From NCBI RefSeq assembly GCF_018389385.1, contig NZ_CP062698.1, positions 1,181,501-1,245,500 of the forward strand: 64,000 bases of DNA. Reading direction: 5' to 3'. This DNA is from Anthocerotibacter panamensis C109 (GTDB taxonomy: Bacteria; Cyanobacteriota; Cyanobacteriia; Gloeobacterales; Anthocerotibacteraceae). Position 1 is the first letter of the stretch; each line of letters begins with the position of its first letter. Positions 53,328 to 62,602 of the stretch are shown in pieces. The notes under the pieces were generated by a model. That model saw nothing but the letters and a program-made list of their open reading frames with translations, made no database searches and was not told the DNA's origin. A program made the translations under genes and the position numbers.

Positions 53328-54104
53328 ATGACACAAGCCATAGCACCACAAGGACAGGTGTATACGGGGCAGGTAGAAAAAGCTATCACAGCAGTCCTCA
53401 AGGAGCAGCTACAGGTGGACCAAGCCGTCCGCCAATTGCTCGACATCGGGGTCCCCCGCGAAGATATCTCCATCATGGGCCGCAACTTCCAGAGCCACAG
53501 CCAGGTGAGTGGCTTTTTGACCAAAGGCGACGTGATCCGCGGTGGGCTGGTCAATGGAGCCCTCTATGGAGCCTTGTTCGGTTCGTTCCTGTCATTGTTG
53601 ACGGGCATCGGGGTTCTCTTTATTCCCTTTGTCGGGCCGGTCATCGCCGCCGGTCCGCTTGCCGCCGCACTGCTAGGGGCGGCTGGAGGGGCAGTGGCTG
53701 GTTCTGTCGGGGCGGGGCTGGCCTCGGTCTTTTTGGCGATGGGGATGCCCGAGGAGAAGGTCAATATTTACCAGACCCGGCTTCAAGCTGGCGAATTTGT
53801 CTTGGTGGTGGAGGGCTTAGCCGCGCAGGTCACGCAAATTCGGGACATTCTGGAGCGCTTGGGGGCTGAAGAGGTCGCAGTGATGAACCAGACACTCCCC
53901 CGTGAGAAGCCAGGAATCTTTGTCGGACCAGAGGAGCTCGCGCCCCATGTCCGTCAGCACCTCAGTCCGGCGGCCCAACGGACCTATATTCAAGTTTACA
54001 ACGCCGAATGTACCGCCTCTGGCGACGAAACCCGCGCTGACCTTGCCGCCTGGGATGCCGTGCGCCGGAACTTTAAAGAGGATGAGCAAGGGCAGTGGGC
54101 GTAA
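53328..54104 (+). CDS. Gly-zipper/DUF1269-like protein with ChaB-like C-terminus
   Basis: A 258-residue protein. An N-terminal ACT/general-stress-17M-like segment (VDQAVRQLLDIGVPREDISIMGR) is followed by a long Gly/Ala-rich hydrophobic region (GALYGALFGSFLSLLTGIG; GPLAAALLGAAGGAVAGSVG) like the glycine-zipper of DUF1269 proteins, and a second ferredoxin-like segment (VNIYQTRLQAGEFVLVVEG). The last 70 residues (LAPHVRQHLSPAAQRTYI, then TRADLAAWDAVRRNFKED) fit the ChaB family, a small regulator of cation transport. The fusion of the two is unusual. GAGGTAGGG before the ATG at 53328 decides the start. Confidence 0.7.
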   Translation: MTQAIAPQGQVYTGQVEKAITAVLKEQLQVDQAVRQLLDIGVPREDISIMGRNFQSHSQVSGFLTKGDVIRGGLVNGALYGALFGSFLSLLTGIGVLFIPFVGPVIAAGPLAAALLGAAGGAVAGSVGAGLASVFLAMGMPEEKVNIYQTRLQAGEFVLVVEGLAAQVTQIRDILERLGAEEVAVMNQTLPREKPGIFVGPEELAPHVRQHLSPAAQRTYIQVYNAECTASGDETRADLAAWDAVRRNFKEDEQGQWA

Positions 54105-54189
54105 GGGCCCACCCGAAGACTAATTTGCTCGTGCAAGCAAGAATCCACATTAGGGCTGGGGAGTGTAATCTATTGAGCGGCAGGCTCTA

Positions 54190-55125
54190 TTAAAAATTAC
54201 CCAGCAGGCACCCCAGTGGGAAGAGGAGGTATTCCAGGTAAAAGAGCTGCCAGATGAACTTGTAGAAGCGCGTGAACTCCGCTGGTTGGTCGAGGTCGCT
54301 ACGGGCACGGTTCCACAGCAGCAGCCACAGCAGCAGCCCATGCCCTAGGACCAGAAAGCCCCGCCCCAAGCCCCCCACGACAATTCCGCTCCCGAGTGCC
54401 ATCCCCAGATAATCCGCTGCCAACAGCGCGATACACAACCGAAAAACCTGGATGCGCCCCCACTGCAACGAAAAGGTCTGAATGTTATTTTTCTGGTCGC
54501 CTACGGTGTCCGGGATGTCCTTAAAGAGGGCAATCACCACGCTAAAGACCAGCATGAAGCCCATCAGCACCCCCGCCCGTACCCAGTCCACCGTCGGGTA
54601 GTCCAGGGCATGGACGAAATACCCGAAGAGCCCCAGGTTTACAATCAGCCCACGCACCACAAAGATACAGAACGACGCCCAAAGCGGGAAGCGCTTGAGC
54701 CTCAAGGGCGGTAGCGAGTAGGCTGTGCCAATCAGGATGCTGGCTGCAACCGTGGCAAACAGAAAAATATTTTGGGTCAGCGCGATGCCCAAAGCCGCCA
54801 CCAAACAGAAAATTACGACCCTCTGTGCCTCTTTGAGGGTGAGCGAACCCTGAGCCAGAGGGAGATAAGGCTTGTTGATGCGGTCGATAGCAACATCGGT
54901 GATCTGATTGAGCCCGACGATGTAGACGTTTGCCAAAAGACAGCTCACTAGAGCTACACCCAACGTCTGAAGAATATTCCATCCCGCCAAGGGCAGGCCC
55001 AGTCCATAGGAGAGCGCGACGCCCAAAATCCCGACCAGGCTGATAGCCGTACCAAAGATCGTATGGGGACGGCTAAACTGCCAGAGAGGATGCTTAAACA
55101 GGGAGCCTGCAAGGTCTTGAGCCAC
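54190..55125 (-). CDS. UbiA prenyltransferase, homogentisate phytyltransferase type
   Basis: A 311-residue polytopic membrane enzyme of the UbiA superfamily with about eight hydrophobic segments. The first Asp-rich motif is NQITDVAIDRINKPYLPLA (N-Q-x-x-D-x-x-x-D), and a second one reads LFKDIPDTVGD. These sequences are characteristic of homogentisate phytyltransferase, which makes tocopherol/plastoquinol precursors from homogentisate and phytyl diphosphate. It follows holB by 30 bases on the same strand. Chlorophyll synthase has a different signature, so that alternative is less likely. Confidence 0.87.
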   Translation of the reverse strand: MAQDLAGSLFKHPLWQFSRPHTIFGTAISLVGILGVALSYGLGLPLAGWNILQTLGVALVSCLLANVYIVGLNQITDVAIDRINKPYLPLAQGSLTLKEAQRVVIFCLVAALGIALTQNIFLFATVAASILIGTAYSLPPLRLKRFPLWASFCIFVVRGLIVNLGLFGYFVHALDYPTVDWVRAGVLMGFMLVFSVVIALFKDIPDTVGDQKNNIQTFSLQWGRIQVFRLCIALLAADYLGMALGSGIVVGGLGRGFLVLGHGLLLWLLLWNRARSDLDQPAEFTRFYKFIWQLFYLEYLLFPLGCLLGNF

Positions 55126-55155
55126 AAGCCGTCCTTGGATCCATTAGTTCTTAGT

Positions 55156-56076
55156 CTAACAAACGGTCTGCTCCCCGAGGTGACCCTGGATGAGCGCCAC
55201 TTCCCAGGCCAAACGGGGTTGGACATGGCGTGTGAGTTGCCCGCGCAAGCGTTCCAGATGGGTGAGCACAGCGGCGGTCACACTCCCTTGCTGGACCAAA
55301 ATCCATAGCCGTTGTTGTAAATAGTCCACCAGCCACAGTTGCGCCTCCAAGTCTAGTGCGGCATCTACTTCTCGCGCCAGGGTCATCAAAGGCAAGGGCT
55401 GGTGGGGCCATGGGAAAAATGAATGTAACAACCCTTGCGGCAGGGCTTGATACTGCTGATAAATACGCTGGGCTTCGCCGGGGCTACCCTGAGCCATGGC
55501 GAGCAGATCCTCAGGATATTCAGGGCCGACCAGTGCCCGCAAAAGCTCCTCGCGCAACCGGTAAAAAGGAATCAATTGACAGCGCGAACGGATCGTAGAT
55601 AAGACGCGGTACCCCTGATGGGCCGTGAGGACCATTACCCCCGTGCCCGGTTCCTCTAGAGTCTTGAGCAGCGCATTGGCTGCAGGCTCGCCCATAGTCT
55701 CAGCCCCTTCGATAACTACCACGCGCCGCGGCGCGACGTTCGGGCTGCGGCTCAAAAAACGTTGGGCAGTATGGACTTGTTCCAGGCGCACCTGCGGCAG
55801 GCTGCTCATGGAGACCTCCTCGGCTCTGGCTTGCTGGGCGGTATAAAGCCGTTCGCCCTTGCGGTAGGTCGGCTCTAGCCAAAGGAGATCCAGCGGTTGG
55901 GCGTGGTCATCTTCTAGGAGTTCCTGAGCAAAAAGGCGGGCTGCCAGCGCCTTGCCCACCCCCAGTGGACCGTGAAAGAGATAGCCGTGGACCACCCGAG
56001 CGCAGGTAATAGCCCGAGTCAGCAGGCTCACCGCCTGGGGTTGGCCCAGCAATTGTTCCCAGCCTACGGCAATCAT
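55156..56076 (-). CDS. holB: DNA polymerase III delta' subunit
   Basis: A 306-residue clamp-loader subunit. Walker A is HGPLGVGKALAARLFAQ, the typical bacterial delta' nucleotide site; further APRRVVVIEGAETM (Walker B-like) and ANALLKTLEEPGTGVMVLTA, a hallmark of delta'. The zinc-binding Cys residues of gamma/tau and some delta' proteins are not seen. The start at 56076 (MIAVGWEQLLGQPQAV) lies two bases after hisH; the ORF extends upstream through it. It opens the DNA clamp onto primed DNA. Confidence 0.9.
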   Translation of the reverse strand: MIAVGWEQLLGQPQAVSLLTRAITCARVVHGYLFHGPLGVGKALAARLFAQELLEDDHAQPLDLLWLEPTYRKGERLYTAQQARAEEVSMSSLPQVRLEQVHTAQRFLSRSPNVAPRRVVVIEGAETMGEPAANALLKTLEEPGTGVMVLTAHQGYRVLSTIRSRCQLIPFYRLREELLRALVGPEYPEDLLAMAQGSPGEAQRIYQQYQALPQGLLHSFFPWPHQPLPLMTLAREVDAALDLEAQLWLVDYLQQRLWILVQQGSVTAAVLTHLERLRGQLTRHVQPRLAWEVALIQGHLGEQTVC

Positions 56077-56078
56077 GG

Positions 56079-56723
56079 TCAGCGGGCGGCAGGTTGGACG
56101 GTGTGGCGGGCCACTTCGGACAGGAAGTTGCGAATGATACCCAGACCTACGGTGCTGGATTTCTCCGGGTGAAACTGGGTACCCCAGACTCGATCCTGGT
56201 GAATGGCGGCGCAAAAAGATTGGCTTCCATGGCGGCTGGTGGCGATGACGACCCCAGAGTCGGCTGGCTGCGGGAAAAAAGAATGCACGAAATAGACCCA
56301 GGACCCTCCAGCCATGCCCTGCCACAGATAGTTGGGGCTGACCTGGAGTTGGTTCCAGCCCATATGGGGAATGGTTAAACCCAGCTCAGGGCGAAAGCGC
56401 TCGATGCGCCCCGCCACAATGCCCAAGCCCTCCGCCTCCCCCTCCGCCGAACCCTCAAAGAGCACCTGCAATCCGATGCATACCCCCAACAGAGGCTTGC
56501 GGCGGGCTAGCTCCACCAGCGGCTCCCTGAGTCCCAGCGCATCAATTTTGCGCATTGTCGGGTCAAAAGCCCCTACCCCCGGCAGGACCACCCCATCGGC
56601 CCGGTCCATAACCCTGGGGTCCGCCGTGACGGTCACCTGCGCCCCCGCCCACTCAAAAGCCCGACGGGCTGAGTGGAGATTACCGGCTCCATAATCAATC
56701 AGCGCAATGTGTAGAGGACGCAA
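56079..56723 (-). CDS. hisH: Imidazole glycerol phosphate synthase subunit HisH
   Basis: A 214-residue glutamine amidotransferase that feeds ammonia to HisF in histidine synthesis. The catalytic Cys is in PLLGVCIGLQVLFEG and the His/Glu in GTQFHPEKSS. A TTG start at 56723 (residue sequence MRPLHIALIDYGAGN) fits the family best and leaves about 106 bases to the divergent nit gene; an upstream ATG would overlap it. HisH and the two genes behind it appear to form one operon. Confidence 0.92.
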   Translation of the reverse strand: MRPLHIALIDYGAGNLHSARRAFEWAGAQVTVTADPRVMDRADGVVLPGVGAFDPTMRKIDALGLREPLVELARRKPLLGVCIGLQVLFEGSAEGEAEGLGIVAGRIERFRPELGLTIPHMGWNQLQVSPNYLWQGMAGGSWVYFVHSFFPQPADSGVVIATSRHGSQSFCAAIHQDRVWGTQFHPEKSSTVGLGIIRNFLSEVARHTVQPAAR

Positions 56724-56829
56724 GGTTTTTAGGATAAATGACGTTCTTATTTTAGATGCTGTCGCCGTTTTTGCAGCGGACGGAAACTCGTTCTGGGCTA
56801 GGATGGCCATACTTGTCGAAATACGTTCT

Positions 56830-57687
56830 ATGGAAGCCTACATCGCCGCTGCGATCCAAATGACGAGTACACCTGCCCTCCAGAGCAATTTGGCCCAAGC
56901 GGAACAATTGATCGCCGAGGCCGTAGGCCGGGGAGCGACTTTTATTGGTCTACCAGAAAATTTTGCCTTTATGGGACCGGAGGTGGACAAGCTTGCCAAG
57001 CTTGAGACGATCTCCACCTACGCCGAGACCTTTTTGATCGAGACCGCCCGCCGCCACCGCATCACGCTGTTGGGTGGGGGCTTCCCGGTCCCCTGTGGTG
57101 AGAACCGCTTTTATAACACGGCGCTCCTGGTTGGCCCTACCGGAGAACCCCTCGCCCGCTACGAAAAAATTCACCTCTTTGACGTCAACCTACCCGACGG
57201 CTACACCTACCGAGAATCAGATACGGTTGTGCCCGGAGCGCGTGTTGTCTTAGCCGATGCCGGTCCTCTGGGCAAAATCGGCGTCACGGTTTGCTATGAC
57301 CTGCGCTTCCCGGAACTATACCGCCAATTGGCCCTCCAGGGTGCTGAGGTGCTGGTGGTGCCCTCAGCTTTTACTGCGTACACAGGCAAAGATCACTGGC
57401 GACCCCTGCTCAGAACGCGGGCGATTGAAAACACTTGCTATGTCATCGCCCCAGCGCAAGTAGGGGAGCACTACGCCCGCCGCCAAACCTACGGTCATGC
57501 GATGATCATTGACCCTTGGGGCAACCCCCTAGCCGATGCAGGAGACGGGGAGGGTATGGCAATAGCCCCGATCAATCCAGAACGAATGGTTCAGGTCCGC
57601 CAACAACTGCCGACCCTAGAGCACTGCCGCCTAGTCAAGAACGATGAGTCTGTCTGCCCAGACTCTAAAATGAACCTAAATGGCTAA
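56830..57687 (+). CDS. Carbon-nitrogen hydrolase (Nit1/omega-amidase-like)
   Basis: A 285-residue nitrilase-superfamily amidase. The catalytic triad is visible: Glu in LPENFAFMG, Lys in YEKIHLFDVNLPDG, and Cys in VCYDLRFPELYRQLALQG. The family includes deaminated-glutathione amidase, omega-amidase and nitrilase; the RAIENTCYVIAPAQVG stretch favours the amidase branch. The start at 56830 is chosen because the family begins at MEAYIAAAIQMTST; a long upstream extension is present without similarity. thiS follows after six bases. Confidence 0.9.
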   Translation: MEAYIAAAIQMTSTPALQSNLAQAEQLIAEAVGRGATFIGLPENFAFMGPEVDKLAKLETISTYAETFLIETARRHRITLLGGGFPVPCGENRFYNTALLVGPTGEPLARYEKIHLFDVNLPDGYTYRESDTVVPGARVVLADAGPLGKIGVTVCYDLRFPELYRQLALQGAEVLVVPSAFTAYTGKDHWRPLLRTRAIENTCYVIAPAQVGEHYARRQTYGHAMIIDPWGNPLADAGDGEGMAIAPINPERMVQVRQQLPTLEHCRLVKNDESVCPDSKMNLNG

Positions 57688-57693
57688 GATGCG

Positions 57694-57897
57694 ATGCTGA
57701 CTCTCACCCTCAATGGCAAGCCTCATCAGATAACGACGGACCTCACGGTGCGTGCTCTTCTAGCTGAACTCCAACTGCCCGAGCAATTGGTAGTCATCGA
57801 ATATAACGGGGATATCCTCCATCGCCAGCATTGGGGAGAAACGCAGGTCCAGGAAGGAGACCGCTTGGAGGTCGTCACCGTGGTCGGGGGCGGCTAG
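57694..57897 (+). CDS. thiS: Sulfur carrier protein ThiS
   Basis: A 67-residue ubiquitin-like sulfur carrier for thiamine thiazole synthesis. It ends with the essential Gly-Gly (TVVGGG), the site of thiocarboxylate formation; the N-terminal strand MLTLTLNGKPHQI and VIEYNGDILHR are typical. It follows nit by six bases, so the two are probably cotranscribed, and it converges with the TPR gene, overlapping by four bases. Confidence 0.93.
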   Translation: MLTLTLNGKPHQITTDLTVRALLAELQLPEQLVVIEYNGDILHRQHWGETQVQEGDRLEVVTVVGGG

Positions 57898-58499
57898 ACT
57901 TGCTGTGTCGGAATCATCGAGCGCCAGTAGACCCCCAAGACCTGTTCGCGGACCCGGTCTGGTGTCTTAAGAAAAGTCTGGAGCCGACTCTGGCACTCCT
58001 GCTGCCGGCGCGGAGTATTGAAATATAACAGACCTTCGAGTACACAGGCTCCCTTCTCGGTGCCCTTAAATCCCAACGCTAGTTCCGCCCGAAAAGCCGG
58101 AATATCTTCGACGTAACGCTGGAGCCAGGGTATCACCTCAGCTAAATCCACGTCCGGGAGCAAGCATAGGTCATAGATAAACTGCTGAAAACTCATCTCC
58201 CGAGGCACTAGAGGGCGCAGGAGTTCTGGTGGCGAGGCTTCCTCCACCGCAATGCCCAACTGGGTCAGCATTTCTTGGGCGTAGGCCGCAATCGTAGGGT
58301 CGTGGGTCTCCTTGAGTACCCGCTTAAAGAGGAACACCGCCCGCTCCCTTTCCCCCTGGGCGACCATGCTCGCCCCTAGCCACAGCTTGGCCTCAATTTG
58401 GTTGGGGTCGTCCTCCACCAATTTGCTCAATAACGTCACAGCCTGGGCGTAGTCCCCCGCCTGATAGGCCGCCATACCCCGCTCCATCCGATCCGTCAT
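57894..58499 (-). CDS. Tetratricopeptide-repeat protein
   Basis: A 201-residue soluble helical protein. Two TPR units are readable in the first 80 residues (MAAYQAGDYAQAVTLLSKLV, then AKLWLGASMVAQGERERAVFLF), followed by about 100 residues of further helices with less clear repeats. No catalytic motif. TPR proteins are protein-binding scaffolds; partner unknown. The start is ATG at 58499. Confidence 0.8.
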   Translation of the reverse strand: MTDRMERGMAAYQAGDYAQAVTLLSKLVEDDPNQIEAKLWLGASMVAQGERERAVFLFKRVLKETHDPTIAAYAQEMLTQLGIAVEEASPPELLRPLVPREMSFQQFIYDLCLLPDVDLAEVIPWLQRYVEDIPAFRAELALGFKGTEKGACVLEGLLYFNTPRRQQECQSRLQTFLKTPDRVREQVLGVYWRSMIPTQQV

Positions 58500-58659
58500 G
58501 CCCTGCTTACCCGTGCTGTTGTTAAACGTACCCCAAGCTTAGGTCCATACTGCTGTTCCATTTTGGGTAGAACCGGTGCGCTTGCGCGGTATTAGTTGAC
58601 TCGCCCCCTTATGCTGAAATTAAGAAACATTACAAATTTCCGACCCGGAGCCTGAGCAG

Positions 58660-59889
58660 GTGAAACTTCAGCGGCCTTCGCCCATCGTTTTTATCTTTAT
58701 CACGATTTTCATCGAGTTCATGGGCGGGAGTCTGCTGGTGCCCATCCTCCCTTATATCGTGGAGCGCTACTCCTCTGACGCCTTCACCATCGGCCTGTTA
58801 AGCGCGAGCTTTGCCCTGGCGCAGTTTGTCGCCGCTCCGGTCCTGGGTGCTGCCTCGGACCGTTTTGGCCGCCGCCCGGTCCTCCTGTGGTGTGTGGTAG
58901 GCACAGGGCTGGGTTATCTCATCTTCGGGCTGGCGGGAGCATTGTGGATGCTCTTTCTGGGACGTATCATCGACGGGATCACCGGGGGTGTCGTCTCCAC
59001 GGCTCAAGCCTACATCGCGGATATCTCCCGTGCTGAGGACCGTGCTCAGAACTTCGGGCTGGTGGGGGCTGCCTTCGGGTTGGGATTTATCCTGGGACCA
59101 GCTATCGGTGGCATACTCGCTGAGATCGATCTCAACCTGCCGGTCTTTGTCGCTGCTGCACTAACTTTAGCCAACGTTGCTTTAGGCTATGTCACCCTGA
59201 CCGAATCACTCCCCCCGGAAAAACGTCAGGTCGTCCCGCTCGCCGAACTTAACCCCCTCACCCAACTGGCGAATCTGGTCCGCAACCGCGAGGTGCGCCT
59301 GCTGATGCTGGGCTTCTTTTTGTTCAACTTTGCCTTCGCCGGATTCCAGAGCGTGTTTGCAGTCTTCACCCGCGACCGCTTTGCCTGGGGTACCCGCGAG
59401 AATGCTTTTCTTTTTGCTTATATCGGGCTTATCTCCTCGGTGGTCCAAGGCGGGCTCATTCGTACACTCATCCCCCGCTATGGCGAAACCAAGCTGGCTT
59501 TGACCGGTCTGACCCTGTGCGCCCTGGCGATGGCTGGGGTAGCTTATGTCCCGACCGGGGGCTGGCTCTATGGGACCCAATTCCTGTTTGCCTTGGGGGT
59601 GGGCCTATGCCTGCCTACGCTGCGGGCGCTCATTTCTGCACGCGCTACCGCTCAGGAGCAAGGGCGTATTATTGGGGGCTCCCAGGCATTGGTCAGCCTT
59701 GCGATGGTCCTAGGCCCGCTCTGGGCTGGGTTTATCTTTGACCGCATCGGCTTTACGGCCCCCTACTGGAGTGCCTCGTTCTGGATGTTTTCGGCCTTGG
59801 GCCTGATTGCTCTGGCCCTGCGCCGGTTCCCCGCCGTCCCGGTCAGTGCCCGCCCGCCGGGATCGGCTCCGGCAACACTTCCCAAATAG
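58660..59889 (+). CDS. MFS efflux-type transporter
   Basis: A 409-residue, 12-helix major facilitator transporter with GTG start. The loop 2-3 motif GAASDRFGRRPVLLWCVVG (G-x-x-x-D-R-x-G-R-R) is seen, with a further PVLLWCVV segment, resembling the tetracycline-efflux-like TetA/bacterial drug:H+ antiporter (DHA1) group. Substrate is unknown. The end overlaps the convergent HutX-like gene by 47 bases. Confidence 0.9.
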   Translation: MKLQRPSPIVFIFITIFIEFMGGSLLVPILPYIVERYSSDAFTIGLLSASFALAQFVAAPVLGAASDRFGRRPVLLWCVVGTGLGYLIFGLAGALWMLFLGRIIDGITGGVVSTAQAYIADISRAEDRAQNFGLVGAAFGLGFILGPAIGGILAEIDLNLPVFVAAALTLANVALGYVTLTESLPPEKRQVVPLAELNPLTQLANLVRNREVRLLMLGFFLFNFAFAGFQSVFAVFTRDRFAWGTRENAFLFAYIGLISSVVQGGLIRTLIPRYGETKLALTGLTLCALAMAGVAYVPTGGWLYGTQFLFALGVGLCLPTLRALISARATAQEQGRIIGGSQALVSLAMVLGPLWAGFIFDRIGFTAPYWSASFWMFSALGLIALALRRFPAVPVSARPPGSAPATLPK

Positions 59890-60274
59890 GAAACCACTCT
59901 GCCCCATAGGTTTCGCGCAGGCGGATGAAGGCTTCCACTTGGCCCGGTTCGTACGCTCCAGGCTTCCCCCACTGCAAAAACAAGCTCAGGCTGGCTTTCT
60001 CAGCCTCGGGCTTAAATAAGCGGATGCAGTAGGTGGTGAAGTTACCTTGTTTGGCGGGCAGTTCCTCGAATTTCACCCGCTGGATATCAGCCATATTGAG
60101 GTGAAACTCGAAGTGGTCGTTGTGCATATTGGCATAAGTCGGGACGCGCGGCACGTAGAAGAGGTTCTCCATGCGGCCTCGGGCCTCCAAGACCGCCGTG
60201 TTGTTGGTCACGATGATGCGTAGGGTACCCAGGGATTCACAGTCGGCTAGGAAGTCTTTTAGTGTCTTGCTCAT
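59843..60274 (-). CDS. ChuX/HutX-like heme-binding-fold protein
   Basis: A 143-residue protein resembling the ChuX/HutX heme-utilisation family in fold order: LGTLRIIVTNNTAVLEARGRM, then FYVPRVPTYANMHNDHFEFHL, VKFEELPAKQGNFTTYCIRL, and LFLQWGKPGAYEPGQVEAF. Cyanobacterial members occur outside heme-transport operons, and no heme-uptake gene is nearby. The family identification rests on memory of close cyanobacterial sequences, so it is moderate. Starts at 60274 (ATG), with a TTG two codons upstream. Confidence 0.55.
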   Translation of the reverse strand: MSKTLKDFLADCESLGTLRIIVTNNTAVLEARGRMENLFYVPRVPTYANMHNDHFEFHLNMADIQRVKFEELPAKQGNFTTYCIRLFKPEAEKASLSLFLQWGKPGAYEPGQVEAFIRLRETYGAEWFPIWEVLPEPIPAGGH

Positions 60275-60339
60275 GAACAATAATTTTAGCGGCTCTGCTC
60301 CCCCAACACGTAGAATGACGCCAGATATCAGGAGTTTGG

Positions 60340-61212
60340 ATGCAGGAATTCCCCATCGTCGGCATCGTCGGTCTGGGACTGATCGGCGGTTCTCTGGGCC
60401 TTGACCTCACCCGTCTGGGCTATCGCGTGCTGGGGGTCAGTCGCCACAGTGCGACCTGTAGCGCTGCTTGCCGCCTGGGAATGGCCCATCTAGCCAGCAC
60501 CGACTGGCGCATCCTGACGCGCGCTGAGATCGTCTTCACCTGTGTCCCCATCGACCAGACCTTGCCCAGTATCGAGCACCTAGCACAACTGTTGCCTCCG
60601 GGGGTCGTCATCACCGATGTCGCCTCGGTCAAAGAAGCGCTGGTCGCCCCAGCCACCCAATACTGGCCCTGGTTTGTCGGCGGGCACCCCATGGCAGGAG
60701 GTGCCCAGCAGGGCATCCAGGCGGCTGTTCCGAGGCTCTTTCAGGGTCGCCCCTATGTCCTGACCCCCATCGCCCAGACTAAGTCCCATGCGCTAGCCCT
60801 CGTGGAGTCTGTTGTCCAGCGCCTGGAGCCGCACCTCCTCCACTGCGATCCGCGCGCCCATGACCAGGCTGTAGCACTCATCTCCCATACCCCGGTCTAT
60901 GTCAGCGCAGCGCTGGTACTCGCCGCCGGACACACAGAGCCTGAGACACGCCAACTGGCCCAACAATTGGCGAGCACAGGTTTTGCCGATACCAGCCGGG
61001 TTGGCGGGGGCAATCCCCAACTCGGGCTTCAGATGGCTCGCTACAACCGGGTCCATCTACTCACCCATCTCCAGCAGTACCAGCGGCACCTCGATCAGCT
61101 CAAAGCCGCTCTGCTGGCGGAAGACTGGCCCCAAGTCGAGCATCTGCTAGCAAGAGCCCATGACACACGCCCCGGTTTTGTCCAGGCTCGCGGGATAATC
61201 TCTCCAGATTAA
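60340..61212 (+). CDS. tyrA: Prephenate/arogenate dehydrogenase
   Basis: A 290-residue NAD(P)-dependent dehydrogenase of the tyrosine branch. The Rossmann GLGLIGGSLGLDLTRLGY is near the N-terminus, and FVGGHPMAGGAQQG and ALISHTPVYVSAAL fit the prephenate dehydrogenase family, whose His is in GHPMAG. In cyanobacteria the enzyme usually prefers arogenate and NADP. It acts with pheA at 4306 in aromatic amino-acid synthesis. Confidence 0.92.
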   Translation: MQEFPIVGIVGLGLIGGSLGLDLTRLGYRVLGVSRHSATCSAACRLGMAHLASTDWRILTRAEIVFTCVPIDQTLPSIEHLAQLLPPGVVITDVASVKEALVAPATQYWPWFVGGHPMAGGAQQGIQAAVPRLFQGRPYVLTPIAQTKSHALALVESVVQRLEPHLLHCDPRAHDQAVALISHTPVYVSAALVLAAGHTEPETRQLAQQLASTGFADTSRVGGGNPQLGLQMARYNRVHLLTHLQQYQRHLDQLKAALLAEDWPQVEHLLARAHDTRPGFVQARGIISPD

Positions 61213-61214
61213 AA

Positions 61215-61243
61215 TTGACACCCATCTTAAAAATTTGATAAAT
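61215..61243 (+). promoter_or_regulatory. Sigma-70-type promoter of tuf
   Basis: TTGACA at 61215, a 17-base spacer, and ATAAAT at 61238 make a near-consensus promoter starting two bases after the tyrA stop. It would give a leader of about 120 bases before tuf. The leader contains the inverted segments AGAGCT and AGCTCT around 61277-61308, a possible stem. Confidence 0.7.
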
Positions 61244-61368
61244 TCATATATTGTCGCCTTTCACATTGAGAGGCCAAAGAGCTATGGGTCCGATAGGCTC
61301 CCAAGCTCTCAGCCCGTGCCCCAACGGTCGGCGACGAACCGCTCACCGCTGCACAAGGAAGCTACACT

Positions 61369-62589
61369 ATGGCTCGCGCTAAATTCGATCGGAAAAACAA
61401 GCCTCACGTAAACATCGGCACCATTGGCCATGTTGACCACGGTAAGACAACCCTCACGGCTGCGATCACCATGACGCTTGCGGCCCTGGGTCAAGCCCAG
61501 GCCAAGAAGTACGATGAGATCGATGCGGCTCCTGAGGAAAAGGCGCGGGGGATCACCATCAACACTGCCCACGTAGAGTACGAGACAGCCAACCGTCACT
61601 ACGCGCACGTTGACTGTCCAGGCCATGCTGACTACGTCAAAAACATGATCACTGGGGCTGCCCAGATGGATGGTGGCATCCTCCTGGTCTCCGCAGCCGA
61701 TGGCCCCGAACCCCAAACCAAAGAACACGTCCTGCTCGCCCGTCAGGTCGGCGTGCCTTCCCTGGTGGTCTTCCTAAATAAGGCAGACCTGATGGAAGGC
61801 GAAGACGAACTGGTTGAACTGGTCGAGCTTGAAGTCCGCGAACTGCTCAGCAAATATGATTTTCCCGGTGACGACATCCCTATCATCAAGGGTTCGGCTA
61901 AAGAAGCCCTCGACTTCATCACAGCCAACAAGAACGTCAAGCGGGGTGAAAACAAGTGGGTGGACGCTATTTATGAACTGATGGATGCGGTGGACGTCGC
62001 GATCCCGACCCCCGAACGAGAGATCGACAAGCCCTTCTTGATGGCTGTCGAGGACGTCTTCGCGATCACCGGGCGCGGTACCGTGGCTACGGGCCGGATC
62101 GAGCGCGGTAAGGTCAAAGTCGGCGAGGAAATCGAGATCGTCGGTCTGCGCGACACTCGTAAGGCCGTCGTGACCGGGTTGGAGATGTTCCAGAAGACCC
62201 TAGACGAAGGGACCGCCGGAGACAACATCGGCATCCTCCTGCGCGGGGTCAAAAAGGACGATATCGAGCGTGGCATGGTCTTGGCTAAGCCCGCCTCCAT
62301 CAAGCCTCACACCGAGTTCGAGGGCGAGGTCTACATCCTCTCCAAAGAAGAGGGCGGTCGTCACACCCCCTTCTTCCCAGGCTACCGGCCCCAGTTTTAC
62401 GTACGGACCACCGACGTAACCGGGAGCATTCAGTTGCCCGAAGGGATGGAGATGGTCATGCCTGGAGACAACGTCAAGATGGTTGTGGAGCTGATCCAGC
62501 CTATCGCCATTGAACAGGGAATGCGCTTCGCCATTCGTGAGGGTGGTCGCACTGTCGGTGCAGGCGTCGTTGCCAAGATCCTCAAGTAG
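61369..62589 (+). CDS. tuf: Translation elongation factor Tu
   Basis: A 406-residue EF-Tu delivering aminoacyl-tRNA to the ribosome. GTP-binding motifs: [23 protein letters not shown], and NKADLM; domain 2 and 3 signatures [14 protein letters not shown] and [13 protein letters not shown]. It has its own strong promoter, apart from the usual str operon (rpsL-rpsG-fusA-tuf), none of whose other genes is here. Its exchange factor tsf is at 1022. Confidence 0.97.
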   Translation: MARAKFDRKNKPHVNIGTIGHVDHGKTTLTAAITMTLAALGQAQAKKYDEIDAAPEEKARGITINTAHVEYETANRHYAHVDCPGHADYVKNMITGAAQMDGGILLVSAADGPEPQTKEHVLLARQVGVPSLVVFLNKADLMEGEDELVELVELEVRELLSKYDFPGDDIPIIKGSAKEALDFITANKNVKRGENKWVDAIYELMDAVDVAIPTPEREIDKPFLMAVEDVFAITGRGTVATGRIERGKVKVGEEIEIVGLRDTRKAVVTGLEMFQKTLDEGTAGDNIGILLRGVKKDDIERGMVLAKPASIKPHTEFEGEVYILSKEEGGRHTPFFPGYRPQFYVRTTDVTGSIQLPEGMEMVMPGDNVKMVVELIQPIAIEQGMRFAIREGGRTVGAGVVAKILK

Positions 62590-62602
62590 CTCCTGAAACC
62601 CC

